Assembly (NCBI GenBank): GCA_050180895.1
Contig: JBFXDS010000006.1
Location: forward strand, 62,001 to 126,000
Length of the DNA stretch: 64,000 nt
Origin: JBGPEQ01 sp050180895
Lineage (GTDB): Bacteria > Pseudomonadota > Alphaproteobacteria > Dongiales > Dongiaceae
Reading direction: 5' to 3'
The notes under the pieces are model-generated. The model worked only from the letters and a program-made list of their open reading frames with translations. It was not told where the DNA came from and did not search any database. Made by a program: the position numbers and the translations under genes. Of the stretch, positions 47,711 through 59,070 are shown piece after piece (the stretch's first letter is position 1; every line of letters starts with the position of its first letter).

Positions 47711-48427
47711 GTGTTGCAAGATCCGCCCTCACCTCTCGGCAACGAGCCGACCGCCGTTGCCGCTAATCTGGTCGTCGTTCGCGACCACATCGCCGGAGCT
47801 GCAAAGGCTGCCGGCCGCGATTCCGCGGCGATAACCCTGGTGGCCGTCAGCAAGACGCAGCCGGTCGAGCGGATCGCCGAGGCATTGGCGGCTGGCCAGC
47901 GGGTCTTCGGCGAGAACCGGGTCCAGGAAGCAGCGGCGAAGTGGCCCGGCCTGAAGCAGACTTGGCCGGGGATCGAGCTGCACCTCGTCGGCCCGCTGCA
48001 GACGAACAAGGTCCGGGAGGCCGTCGGCCTGTTCGATGTCATCGAAAGCCTCGACCGGCCGAAGCTTGCCCAGGCGCTGGCGGCCGAGATGGCGCGCAGC
48101 GGCCGGCGTCCCGCCTGCTACGTCCAGGTGAACACCGGCGAGGAGCCGCAGAAGGCCGGCGTGGCGCCAGCGGCCGCGCCCGATTTCCTTCGCTATTGCC
48201 GGACCGAGCTCGGCCTGCCGGTGGCCGGTCTCATGTGCATCCCGCCGGCCGACGAGGAGCCGTCGCTCCATTTCGCCCTGCTGGCCGAGATCGGCCGGCG
48301 GAATGGGATCGATATCCTGAGCATGGGGATGAGCGCGGACTACGAGGTCGCCATCGCATTCGGGGCGACCCATGTGCGCATCGGCACGGCGATCTTCGGC
48401 GAGCGGCCGTCCCGCTCGCCCGTCTAG
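47711..48427 (+). CDS. YggS-family pyridoxal phosphate homeostasis protein
   Basis: A 238-residue TIM-barrel protein binding PLP (YggS/PLPBP family) without enzymatic activity of its own, involved in vitamin B6 and amino-acid homeostasis. TLVAVSKTQP holds the PLP lysine; FGENRVQEA, LHLVGPLQTNKV, YVQVNTGEEPQKAGV and LSMGMSADYEVAIAFGATHVRIGTAIFG are all diagnostic. No ATG precedes the domain; GTG 47711 is used, with TTG 47714 as an alternative. It is convergent with, and overlaps by 4 nt, the L,D-transpeptidase gene. Confidence 0.92.
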   Translation: MLQDPPSPLGNEPTAVAANLVVVRDHIAGAAKAAGRDSAAITLVAVSKTQPVERIAEALAAGQRVFGENRVQEAAAKWPGLKQTWPGIELHLVGPLQTNKVREAVGLFDVIESLDRPKLAQALAAEMARSGRRPACYVQVNTGEEPQKAGVAPAAAPDFLRYCRTELGLPVAGLMCIPPADEEPSLHFALLAEIGRRNGIDILSMGMSADYEVAIAFGATHVRIGTAIFGERPSRSPV

Positions 48428-48954
48428 CCAGGGGGCACGATCTCCAGCACGGCGTCCGGGCCGATCTCGGCGAGGATGGCGAGGAGGTCGCCGCGAGCCA
48501 GCGCGATGCAGCCCTCCGTCGGTCGATAGTCGGGACTGGCGGCATGCAGGAAGATCGCGCTGCCCTTGCCGGGAACGACCGGCTCGTCATTGTGGCCGAT
48601 GACCACGACCACATCATAGAGCCCGTCGGCCCGCCACATCTGCTCGTGGCGGCAGCCGCCATAGGGCAGCCGCACCGGCCTGTTGTACAGCGGATCGGCC
48701 GGATCGTCGCACCAGCCGTCGTCGGGCGTCAGCGCCGCCGTCGGCAGCCCCGTCGCCGGCGGCGGCAGCCGGTCAGCACGGTACAGCACGCGTCGCAGCG
48801 GGAAGCGTCCGGCGGGCGTGGCGCCGTCTCCCTCCCGCTTGTCGGCCCGGACACCGCCACGGCCGAGGGCGCACCGGTAGCGGCGACCGGCCCAGCGAAG
48901 CTCGCCGCGGGCGTCCACCGTGATCGTCGAAGCCGTCGACCCGGCCGCTTCCAA
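48424..48954 (-). CDS. L,D-transpeptidase (YkuD) domain protein
   Basis: A 176-residue protein consisting essentially of a YkuD catalytic domain. The active-site run is HAASPDYRPTEGCIALARGD with the His, Arg and catalytic Cys; VIGHNDEPVVPGKGSAIF precedes it. The start is TTG 48954, preceded by GGGGGAG 4-5 nt upstream and 17 nt after the ribA stop. No signal peptide or membrane anchor is visible, which is unusual for an enzyme that cross-links peptidoglycan or attaches proteins to it in the periplasm; either the true start lies upstream in another arrangement or export is by another route. Confidence 0.85.
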   Translation of the reverse strand: MEAAGSTASTITVDARGELRWAGRRYRCALGRGGVRADKREGDGATPAGRFPLRRVLYRADRLPPPATGLPTAALTPDDGWCDDPADPLYNRPVRLPYGGCRHEQMWRADGLYDVVVVIGHNDEPVVPGKGSAIFLHAASPDYRPTEGCIALARGDLLAILAEIGPDAVLEIVPPG

Positions 48955-48971
48955 TCGGCTCCCCCGCCCGC

Positions 48972-50117
48972 TCAGAACAGATGGCCGAATTTGAGGGCTT
49001 TGGTCTCGAGATAGCGGTCGTTGTGGCTGTTGGCCGGAAAGACATGCGGCACGCGCTCCACGACCGCGATCCCGCACCGGCGCAGCGCCTCCATCTTCGC
49101 CGGGTTGTTGGTCATCAGGCGGACCTCGCGGAAGCCGAGCTGGCGCAGCATCTCGGCCGCCGGGAGATAGACCCGCTCGTCGGCGTCGAAGCCCAGCTGT
49201 TCGTTGGCCTCGAAGGTGTCCGCGCCCTGGTCCTGCAGCCGGTAGGCGCGCAGCTTGTTCACCAGCCCGATGCCGCGGCCTTCCTGCGCCAAGTAGAGCA
49301 GCAGCCCGTGGCCGCACCGTGCGATCTCGGCGATGGCGCCGCGAAGCTGGTCGCCGCAGTCGCAGCGCAGGCTCCCGAGCAGGTCTCCGGTGAAGCATTC
49401 GGAGTGGAGGCGGGTGAGCACCGGCCGGTCGCGCGGCGGCTCGCCGATGATGATGGCAAGATGCTCCGTGCCGCCATCGCCCGGCCGGAAGGCGATGACG
49501 CGGGCGGCCTCCGCGCCCGCCAGCGGAACGCGCGCCTCGCTGGCGATCTTCAGGCTCCGGGCGGCGGCGACCTGGTAGCCGTCGATGGCCCTGACGGAGA
49601 CGTCGAGCAGGTCCCGCGACCGCGCCCACGCCGCCGCCTGGGCGGCCGATTCGAGGCGCAGCGGCGCCACGACGGCGGCCGGCAACAGCCGCGCCAGCTT
49701 CGCCAGACCCACCGCCGCCAGCGCGATCTCCAAGGGCACGTCGTCGCGGGAGAGGCCGGGGGGCATGGCGGCCAGTTCCGGAGCCGTCGGGTCCGCCAGA
49801 TACCAAAGGGTCTCTGCCGGCAGCCGGGCAGGCAGGAGCAGCGATTCCACGCCGGCCGACCGTTGCCCGAGGCCGAGCGCCGCTGCCCGTTCCGCCGTGA
49901 GGACCAGGTGCGGGTCGCCGACGCCCATGGCTCGCAATCGGGCGATGCCCTCGTCCTCGATGGTTTCCGCGGCGGCGACCAGCCAGGCCTGGGCCCCCCG
50001 TTCGTGCAGCACCACCGGTCCGCCGCGGCGCAATTCGGCCGTCGCCCGATCGACCGCAATCAGGATGGCCGGATCCTCGGAGCCGGCAGGGGAAAGCTTG
50101 GCCTGCACCCTCGTCAT
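48972..50117 (-). CDS. ribA: GTP cyclohydrolase II
   Basis: A 381-residue protein. The C-terminal half is RibA, which starts riboflavin synthesis from GTP: zinc ligands in CFTGDLLGSLRCDCG, the catalytic HSECFTGD region, YLAQEGRGIGLVNKLRAY and the final DNDRYLETK-like SHNDRYLETKALKFGHLF. The N-terminal half (residues 1-180) resembles a DHBP-synthase (RibB) domain but without its clear acidic active site, so it is probably structural. Followed after 17 nt by the L,D-transpeptidase, an unrelated partner. Confidence 0.94.
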   Translation of the reverse strand: MTRVQAKLSPAGSEDPAILIAVDRATAELRRGGPVVLHERGAQAWLVAAAETIEDEGIARLRAMGVGDPHLVLTAERAAALGLGQRSAGVESLLLPARLPAETLWYLADPTAPELAAMPPGLSRDDVPLEIALAAVGLAKLARLLPAAVVAPLRLESAAQAAAWARSRDLLDVSVRAIDGYQVAAARSLKIASEARVPLAGAEAARVIAFRPGDGGTEHLAIIIGEPPRDRPVLTRLHSECFTGDLLGSLRCDCGDQLRGAIAEIARCGHGLLLYLAQEGRGIGLVNKLRAYRLQDQGADTFEANEQLGFDADERVYLPAAEMLRQLGFREVRLMTNNPAKMEALRRCGIAVVERVPHVFPANSHNDRYLETKALKFGHLF

Positions 50118-50442
50118 CGTCGCTACTCGATTGCGTCTACCGCAGCCTCGTCATGGCGCCATTACGCCCAGCCCAGCCCCATGCGGTCAAGGAGGGCCCC
50201 AATCCAATATAGGGAGGATGCGGGTAGGAATATAAGGAGGGCAGGCGAGACATCCGGCCCAACAAGTCGACGAGCGGCTCTGCGGCCGGGACGAGCCGGG
50301 CTTGTCGGCGTCGGAGGCGGGTGATATCTGACGGGAACGATCATGATCGGGCCGGCCGACGCGCGGCCTCCAAGAGCATCCGGCGCGGACCGTATTTGCG
50401 TAGCATCGACGAGCCAACGTCGGCAGAGCAACCAAAAGAACC
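50118..50442. other. Gap between ribA and the response regulator
   Basis: A 325-bp divergent promoter region. It contains two AATATA(A/G)GGAGG-like words at 50206-50217 and 50228-50239, the first immediately followed by a five-codon frame ATG CGG GTA GGA ATA TAA at 50218. No larger gene is seen. It could contain a leader for either neighbour. Confidence 0.4.
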
Positions 50443-51174
50443 ATGATGACGGCCAATCGATCATCAACGGCGACATTTCTGGGTGCGAGCGGGGGGAAAC
50501 GGATCCTCCTGGTCGATGACGACCTGTCGTTGCGGCAATCGCTGGCAGAGCAACTTCGGCTGCATGAGGAGTTCGCGACCGCCGAAGCCGAATCCGGCGC
50601 GGCGGCAATCGAGCTGTGCAAGAAGGAGCGCTTCGATGCCATCATCCTCGACGTCGGACTGCCCGATATGGACGGTCGCGAAGTCTGCCGGGTGCTCCGC
50701 CGGAATGGCGTCAATGCGCCCGTGATCATGCTGACCGGCGCCGGTACCGATGCGGATGCGATCCTCGGCCTCGATTCCGGCGCCAACGACTATGTGACCA
50801 AGCCGTTCCGGATGGGCGTCCTCCTGGCCCGCATCAGGGCGCAGCTGCGCCAGCACGAACAAAGCGAAGACGCGACCTTTGCCATCGGCCCGTACAACTT
50901 CCGGCCGAGCATCAAGCTCCTGCTCGATCCGACGACCAACCGGAAGGTCCGCCTGACCGAAAAGGAAACCGCTATCCTGAAATATCTCTACCGGGCGGGC
51001 GAACGCGCCGTCGGCCGCGACACCTTGCTCGGCGAGGTCTGGGGCTACAACGCGGGCGTCACCACTCACACGCTCGAGACGCACATTTACCGTCTGCGCC
51101 AGAAGATCGAGCGAGATCCCTCGCACGCCGAAATCCTGGTGACGGAGCCTGGCGGCTATCGGCTGGTTCCGTGA
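50443..51174 (+). CDS. OmpR-family response regulator
   Basis: A 243-residue two-domain regulator: receiver with acidic cluster VDDD at 24-27, phospho-acceptor Asp70 in AIILDVGLPD, and Lys120 in VTKPF, then a winged-helix DNA-binding domain ending in TLETHIYRLRQKIERDPSHAEILVTEPGGYRLVP. No sensor kinase is adjacent, so it is an orphan; its upstream 325-bp gap is the likely autoregulated promoter. Target unknown. Confidence 0.92.
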   Translation: MMTANRSSTATFLGASGGKRILLVDDDLSLRQSLAEQLRLHEEFATAEAESGAAAIELCKKERFDAIILDVGLPDMDGREVCRVLRRNGVNAPVIMLTGAGTDADAILGLDSGANDYVTKPFRMGVLLARIRAQLRQHEQSEDATFAIGPYNFRPSIKLLLDPTTNRKVRLTEKETAILKYLYRAGERAVGRDTLLGEVWGYNAGVTTHTLETHIYRLRQKIERDPSHAEILVTEPGGYRLVP

Positions 51175-51257
51175 CGGCCGTCACAGGTCATCTCATTGCC
51201 AGCCTCCCCCCGGCATCCTAACCTTATGATTTCGATCTGACGGGCCGGGAGCCGTTG

Positions 51258-52091
51258 GTGGCGGAAGACAGCGATTTCTTTGTCCGCTTCTGGGGCGTCC
51301 GCGGCAGCATTGCCTGTCCCGGCGCGGGCTGGGCCGCCTATGGCGGCAACACGTCCTGCCTTGAGGTCCGTTGCGGCCGGCGCCTGCTCATCTTCGACGG
51401 GGGGACGGGTCTCCGCCAGCTAGGGGAACATCTGAAGAATGAAGCGCCCGTGGACGCGGATCTGTTCTTCACCCACAGCCATCTGGACCATATCGCGGGC
51501 CTTCCGTTCTTCAGCGCATTGTTCGCGCCGTCCAATCAGTTTCGCATGTGGGCCGGCCACCTGGTTCCGGAGCGCACCCTGCGCGACGTCATCGGCTCGA
51601 TGATGGCGCCGCCGCTCTTTCCGGTGCCGATCGAGATCTTCACCGCCAAGACCAGCTATCACGACTTCATCGCCGGCGAGACGCTGTCGCCGGGGCCGGG
51701 CATCACGATCCGGACGGTACCGCTCAATCACCCCAACCGGGCGACGGGCTACCGGATCGAATTCGGCGGCCGCTCGATCTGCTACGTCACGGACACCGAG
51801 CACGTCCCGGGCAAGCCCGACCGCAACGTGATCGATTTGGTGCGCGGGACGGATATCTTCATCTATGACAGCACCTACACCGACGAAGAATTCCCGCGCT
51901 TCGTGACCTGGGGCCACTCCACCTGGCAGGAGGGAATTCGGCTGGCCGATGCCGCCGCGGCCAAGACGCTCGTCATCTTCCATCACGATCCCACGCACGA
52001 CGACGCGACAATGGATGGCATCGCCGCCGCGGCGGAGCGGGCGAGGCCGGGCACGCTCGTCGCCCGCGAAGGCCTGATCCTGCGTCCGTGA
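51258..52091 (+). CDS. Metallo-beta-lactamase-fold hydrolase
   Basis: A 277-residue metal-dependent hydrolase of the MBL superfamily, close to the group with RFWGVRGSIACPG at the N-terminus (often seen near regulators and annotated phosphodiesterase-like). The metal motif THSHLDHIAGLPFFSALF (HxHxDH at 73-78) and NHPNRATGYRIE, CYVTDTEH and FIYDSTYTDEEF supply the other ligands. GTG 51258 is preferred, 6 nt after GGGAG; TTG 51255 is an alternative. Cyclic-nucleotide or RNA-related substrate possible, not shown. Confidence 0.88.
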   Translation: MAEDSDFFVRFWGVRGSIACPGAGWAAYGGNTSCLEVRCGRRLLIFDGGTGLRQLGEHLKNEAPVDADLFFTHSHLDHIAGLPFFSALFAPSNQFRMWAGHLVPERTLRDVIGSMMAPPLFPVPIEIFTAKTSYHDFIAGETLSPGPGITIRTVPLNHPNRATGYRIEFGGRSICYVTDTEHVPGKPDRNVIDLVRGTDIFIYDSTYTDEEFPRFVTWGHSTWQEGIRLADAAAAKTLVIFHHDPTHDDATMDGIAAAAERARPGTLVAREGLILRP

Positions 52092-52126
52092 CGGCGGCGC
52101 GGCGCAGCGCTGTTCGTCGCTGAGCG

Positions 52127-52975
52127 ATGTCGCTCCGCATCAACACGCGGCGGCTCTGCTTTGGCTTGGCGACGTTGCTCGGCCGCCGCCGCGGCTTCTT
52201 CATCCCCTATCGCTACGCCGATCGGCTGGCTGCGCCCGGCCACCGGCCGATCTACGAGTCGGTGCAGCGGCGGTTCCAAAGTCTGGCGCCCCAGTTCGTC
52301 GCGCAACTGGACGCTGTCGAGGAGTTCGCCGCCGACCTGCGCGCCATCGGCGATCAGCCGGTGCCCGCGCCGAGATGGGACCAGGATTGGTTTCCTCGCC
52401 TGGACGCGGCAATGGCCTATGCCATGGTCCGGCACCACCGCCCACCCCGCATCGTCGAGGTCGGCAGCGGCCACTCGACGCGCTTCATGGCGCGCGCCGT
52501 CGCGGATGGCGCGCTTCCGGCGCAGATGCTCGCCATCGATCCGGCGCCGCGCGCCACGCTGCGGAGCCTGGCCGTCGAGTGGCTGCCGGCCACGGTGCCG
52601 TCCTGTGGGCTTCAGCCGTTTCAACGCCTGGCGAAAGGCGACATCCTGTTCATCGATTCCAGCCACATCCTGATGCCGGGCAGCGATATCGACTTCCTCT
52701 TCGGCGAGGTGCTGCCGCTCCTGCCGGCCGGCGTGCTCGTCCATCTGCACGATATCTTCCTCCCGGACGACTACCCGCAGAGCTGGGCGTGGCGCGGGTA
52801 CAACGAACAGGCCGCTGTCGCCCTGCTTCTCGACGGACCTTGGGAGGTGCTGTTCGCCAGCCGCTATGTCGCGACCCGCATGGCGCAGCGCCTGCAGACC
52901 GGCATCGTGAGCCGCCTTCCCTGTCCGCCGGGCGCTTTCGAGACGAGCTTGTGGCTGAGGCGACGCAACGCGTGA
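52127..52975 (+). CDS. Class I SAM-dependent methyltransferase (Methyltransf_24 type)
   Basis: A 282-residue methyltransferase with an arginine-rich N-terminus (RINTRRLCFGLATLLGRRRG). Motif I is RIVEVGSGHSTRFMAR, the acidic motif II region AIDPAPRATLRSL, and FIDSSHILMPGSDIDFLFGEVLPLLPAGVLVHLHD continues the fold, the pattern of sugar or lipid O-methyltransferases. It follows the hydrolase by 35 nt and is convergent with the transporter operon; no terminator is obvious in the short gap. Confidence 0.85.
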   Translation: MSLRINTRRLCFGLATLLGRRRGFFIPYRYADRLAAPGHRPIYESVQRRFQSLAPQFVAQLDAVEEFAADLRAIGDQPVPAPRWDQDWFPRLDAAMAYAMVRHHRPPRIVEVGSGHSTRFMARAVADGALPAQMLAIDPAPRATLRSLAVEWLPATVPSCGLQPFQRLAKGDILFIDSSHILMPGSDIDFLFGEVLPLLPAGVLVHLHDIFLPDDYPQSWAWRGYNEQAAVALLLDGPWEVLFASRYVATRMAQRLQTGIVSRLPCPPGAFETSLWLRRRNA

Positions 52976-52981
52976 CGCCGG

Positions 52982-54169
52982 TCATTTGTACGGATCGGCT
53001 GCGTCGCGCAGGCCGTCGCCGAGGAAATTGAACGCCAGCACGACCAGGATGACCGGGATGGCCGGGATCATCAGCCAGGGATAGAGCACGACGGTGTTGA
53101 TGTTCTGCGCTTCGTTGAGCAGGACGCCCCAGCTCGTGATCGGCTGGCGCAGGCCGAGCCCGAGATAGCTCAGCGACGTCTCGCCCAGGATCATCGCCGG
53201 CACCGACAGGCTCGCCGACGCGATCAGATGGCTCGTGAAGCTCGGCAGCAGGTGCCGGGCGATGATCCGGCTGGGCCGCGCGCCCATGAGCTGTGCGGCC
53301 ACGCAGAAGTCCTCCTCGCGCAAGGACAGCAGCTTCGAGCGCACTGCGCGCGCCAGGCCCGTCCAGTCGAACAGCGCCAGGATGATCGTTATGCCGAAGT
53401 AAACGAGCAACGGACTCCAGTTCGCCGGCAGGATGGCGGCCAGGGCCAGCCAGAGCGGCAGGTGCGGCAGCGAGCGGAGGATCTCGATGACGCGCTGCAC
53501 AAGATCGTCGGTCCACCCGCCGTAGTAGCCGGCGATGCCGCCGATCACGATGCCGAGCAGGAAGCTGAAGGCCACGCCGAACAATCCGATCGTCAGGGAG
53601 ATTCGGGCGCCGTAGATCACGCGCGACAACATATCGCGTCCCAGCCGGTCGGTTCCGAGCAGATAGGCGTTGCCGTTCTCGGCGGGGCAGATCAGGTGCC
53701 AATCCGCCTCGAACAGCCCCCAGAACCTGTAGCCGTCGCCGCGACAAAAGAAACGCAGCGGCAGGGCCTTGCTCCTGTCGGTCGTATATTCGCGCTTGAG
53801 GGTGACGGTGTTCAGCTTGAAGTCGTATCCGTAGACGAACGGACCGACGAATTCTCCCTCGTGGAAAAGATGGATCGCCTGCGGAGGCGCGAAGATCATC
53901 CGGCGGTCGCGCGTCTCCAGGCCGTAAGGCGCCAGGAACTCGCAAATCAGGATGGAGCCGTACAGCAGCAGCAGGAAGAAGCCGGAGGCCACGGCGACGC
54001 GGTGGCGCAGAAAGCGCCACCACATGATCTTCCACTGCGACGCGAGATAGTAGCGCTCCTGCTCGGGAGATATCTGCTCGACCGAATAGGGGTCGAACGG
54101 CTCGCTGGAAACCGTGTGTGGGATGCGCGCGTCGGCGGACTGGGCGTGCGGCGGGCTGTCCGGGGTCAC
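52982..54169 (-). CDS. Peptide/oligosaccharide ABC transporter permease (DppC-type)
   Basis: A 395-residue inner-membrane permease, longer than usual because of a 100-residue N-terminal periplasmic insertion. One N-terminal helix (HRVAVASGFFLLLLYGSILICEFLAP) is followed, after the insertion, by the conserved core LLGTDRLGRDMLSRVIYGARISLTIGL and the EAA loop region VAAQLMGARPSRIIARHLLPSF. The start is GTG 54169 overlapping the upstream permease stop (GTGA). Last gene of the operon. Confidence 0.9.
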   Translation of the reverse strand: MTPDSPPHAQSADARIPHTVSSEPFDPYSVEQISPEQERYYLASQWKIMWWRFLRHRVAVASGFFLLLLYGSILICEFLAPYGLETRDRRMIFAPPQAIHLFHEGEFVGPFVYGYDFKLNTVTLKREYTTDRSKALPLRFFCRGDGYRFWGLFEADWHLICPAENGNAYLLGTDRLGRDMLSRVIYGARISLTIGLFGVAFSFLLGIVIGGIAGYYGGWTDDLVQRVIEILRSLPHLPLWLALAAILPANWSPLLVYFGITIILALFDWTGLARAVRSKLLSLREEDFCVAAQLMGARPSRIIARHLLPSFTSHLIASASLSVPAMILGETSLSYLGLGLRQPITSWGVLLNEAQNINTVVLYPWLMIPAIPVILVVLAFNFLGDGLRDAADPYK

Positions 54170-55164
54170 TTGGTCGCTCCGCCGCCGAGGCGGATTCGCG
54201 GATCGAGGGCCGCCAGCGCCAAGTCGGACAGCAGGACGCCGACGATCGTCAGGACGGCGAGGAACATCAGGAACGAGCCCGCAAGATACATATCCTGGCT
54301 TTGCAGGGCCTGCAGGAGCATCGGCCCGGTCGTCGGCAGGGACATCACGGTCGACACGATGACCGCGCCGGAGACGAGCTCGGGCAGCAAGGTGCCGATG
54401 TCGGCGATGAACGGGTTGAGCGACATGCGCAGCGGATACTTGACGAGCAGCCGGCCCGGCGGCAGCCCCTTCGCGCGCCCGGTCACGACATACTGCTTGT
54501 GCAGCTCGTCGAGCAGGTTCGCGCGCAGACGACGGATCATGCCGGCGGTGCCGGAACTGCCGATGACGATCGTCGGAATCAGGAGATGCTCGAGGACGGA
54601 CTGGAACTTGCCCCAACTCCAGGGTTGGTCGATGTATTCCGGATCCATGAGGCCGCCGATGGAGATGCCCAGATACACATTGGCGAGGTACACCAGCACG
54701 AGCGCCAGGAGGAAGCTGGGCACGGCGAGCCCCAGCATGCCGAAGAACGTCACCGCATAGTCCGATAGGCTATACTGGTGCGTCGCCGAATAGACGCCGA
54801 TCGGAAAGGCGACGACCCAGGTGAACAGCACCGTCGCGAACGTCACGATGATCGTCAGCCACAGCCGGTCGCCGACCACGTCGCGGACGGGCAGCTGGTA
54901 CTCGAAGGAGTATCCGAGATCGCCCTGCAGCATGCCCGCCGCCCAATAGGCGTACTGCTCGAGGAAGGGCCGGTCCAAATGAAATTCCTCGCGCAGCAGC
55001 CTGATCCGGTTTTCGCAGCCCATCTCCCCGCGCGACTGGCACTCGGCGATGATGTTGGACAGATAGTCGCCGGGCGGCGCCTGGATGATCAGGAATACCA
55101 GGAGGCTGATCACGAGCAAGGTCGGGATCATGATGAACAGCCGTCGAATGATGTAGCCGAACAT
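54166..55164 (-). CDS. Peptide/oligosaccharide ABC transporter permease (DppB-type)
   Basis: A 332-residue permease with the DppB/OppB N-terminus FGYIIRRLFIMIPTLLVISLLVFLI, the FHLDRPFLEQYAYWAAGMLQGDLGYSF segment and six helices, the EAA loop around YVVTGRAKGLPPGRLLVKYPLRMSL. Ends GTGA-coupled to the second permease. It is 46 nt after the substrate-binding protein. Confidence 0.92.
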   Translation of the reverse strand: MFGYIIRRLFIMIPTLLVISLLVFLIIQAPPGDYLSNIIAECQSRGEMGCENRIRLLREEFHLDRPFLEQYAYWAAGMLQGDLGYSFEYQLPVRDVVGDRLWLTIIVTFATVLFTWVVAFPIGVYSATHQYSLSDYAVTFFGMLGLAVPSFLLALVLVYLANVYLGISIGGLMDPEYIDQPWSWGKFQSVLEHLLIPTIVIGSSGTAGMIRRLRANLLDELHKQYVVTGRAKGLPPGRLLVKYPLRMSLNPFIADIGTLLPELVSGAVIVSTVMSLPTTGPMLLQALQSQDMYLAGSFLMFLAVLTIVGVLLSDLALAALDPRIRLGGGATK

Positions 55165-55210
55165 CGCCCGCGCCGGCTCCCCCGTCCGTCTCGAAACCCT
55201 GGATGGTCCG

Positions 55211-57180
55211 TCAGTTCGTCGTCGTGGCGGACTCGTCGATCCAGAAGCAGTCCGGTTTGTAGATGCCGAAATGGGCTCCCGGATCCCAACTGTAGATGCC
55301 CTGCTCCGGCACGTTGTGAAGCTGATTGCTCACCACCACGGGCTGCGGAACGCCGGACACCGTACCGATGGTGTACACCTGATCGGTGAAGATGCCGAGC
55401 ATCTCCCGCCAGATCGCCTCCCGGCCCGCCGTATCGCTCGCCTGCGACCACTGCTTCAACAGTTCGTCAAGCTTCTGCGCCTCCGGCAGATCCACTTGCT
55501 CGCCGGCTTCCCCCTTGGTTTCGACGTACTGGCCCCACATCGGCCATTGCAGCTGCTGCTGCGTCGTGGGCGCCAGTTCCCAGGGCAACATGTCGGCGGT
55601 CGGCAGGCCGTTCTCCAAGCCGGTCCACACGGACATGGCGGCCTCGCCCGAGAAGACGCGGTTGCGCACCGTATCCCGCTCGGACGGCTTGGTGAACAGG
55701 CTGATGCCGGCCTGGCGCCACGTGTCGCCGATCAGCTCCAGCACATCGGCTTCTTCGGGGCTTTGGCCGGTCATCTCGATGAAGATCTCGATCGGCCGTC
55801 CATCGGGCAGAAGCCGGACGCCCTTGTCATTGCGCGCCGTGAGCCCGATCTCGTCCAGCAGGCTGTTCGCCTGGTCGATGTCGAATTCGGACCATGCGGC
55901 CAGATAGGATTCGTCGAAGAGCGGGCTCTGCGGCAGCACGCTGTTGGCGCCCTCGGTAGCCAAGCCTAGATAGATCACGTCATTGATCTCGCTCCGGTCG
56001 ATCGCGAGCGAGAGCGCGCGCCGGAAGCGCACGTCGCGCAGCAGCGTCCGCCATGCCGGATCGTTGTTGTTGAGATTTGGATACAGCGTGACCTGCGAGC
56101 CCCAGGCGGTGTTCCACAGCAGCACGCGATAGTTGCCGTTGGCTTCGCTTTCCTTCAGCAGCGTGAAATTGTCGAAACGCAGATAGCGCGCGGCGAGATC
56201 GGCGTCGCCGGCCGCGACCTTGGCGGGGATCAGCTTGCTGTCGGCAACCTGAACGGCGACGCTGTCGATGTAGGGAAGCTGCACGCCTTGCGCGTCGACA
56301 CGGTAGTAGTAGGGGTTGCGCTTGAAAACGAACCGCTCCGACGGCGGCTTCGTCGCCAGGACCCACGGCTCCAGCGTCGGCAGGTTCGGACTGTCGTTCC
56401 GATACATGTTGTCGATGCGATTGTGCAGGGCCGCCCAGCTGTGCTGGCCGGTCTCCTCGAGCATCTCCTGAAGCTTCTGGGCGTCGACATGCTTGCCGTG
56501 GAACTGCTTCAGATAGTGGCTCGGCCGGAAGATGTAGAGCGGGCTGGGTCCGGCCAGGGCCGGCAGGAACTGCGGGTTGGGTTTCGACCAGCTGTAGCGG
56601 ACAGTCGTTTCGTCGATGAGCTCGACCTTGGGGGCTTCGCCGTCGACCAGGAGCTGCACGGGAACGCCTGACGGCGACAGGTCCGGATTGTTGGCGACGT
56701 CCTCCCAGTAGTAGCGGAAATCCTCGGTCGTGAACGGCTGTCCATCGGACCATTTGTGCCCGGGGCGCAGCCGAAAGGTGAAGATGCGGCCGTCCTCCAC
56801 CTCGAACGATTCGAGGATGTCCGGCGTCAGCTTGAAGTTGGGGTCATAGGCGACGAGGCGGGCATAGCCGTAGACGACCATCAGGCGCGTGTCCTTCGAA
56901 CTCGCCATGACCAGGGTCATCTCGCCGCCCGGCTTCCCCAGGGTTTGCCCGGGCCATGCCATTGCGGCGACCGCGGGGACCTTGGGCAGGCGCTCCTGGA
57001 CGGGCGGCAGCTCGCCTTTGGCGACGCGCTCGCCGAGCGCCGGCGACTCGGAGAAGCTTTTGGGCGTTACGGGGTCGTCGGCACTGGCGCGCGCGCCGAT
57101 CACCGCCGACAGAAGCATCATCAGGACCGCCGCATGCCTGCTCAAAGGCGATCCGGCACGCCGATGTCGTTGCGCTCGTG

Positions 57181-57184
<4 letters not shown>
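55211..57184 (-). CDS. Extracytoplasmic solute-binding protein, family 5
   Basis: A 657-residue periplasmic binding protein for a peptide-like or oligosaccharide ligand. A basic N-terminus and a hydrophobic core MMLLSAVIGARASA form the signal peptide. The family-5 signature appears as FRLRPGHKWSDGQPFTTEDFRYYWED, VRYSWSKPNPQFLPAL and RRALSLAIDRSEINDVIYLG. It is unusually long and shows many charged inserts compared with DppA. ATG 57184 overlaps the ATPase stop. The ligand is unknown, but the operon upstream makes glycans. Confidence 0.9.
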
Positions 57185-59066
<1,882 letters not shown>

Positions 59067-59070
<4 letters not shown>

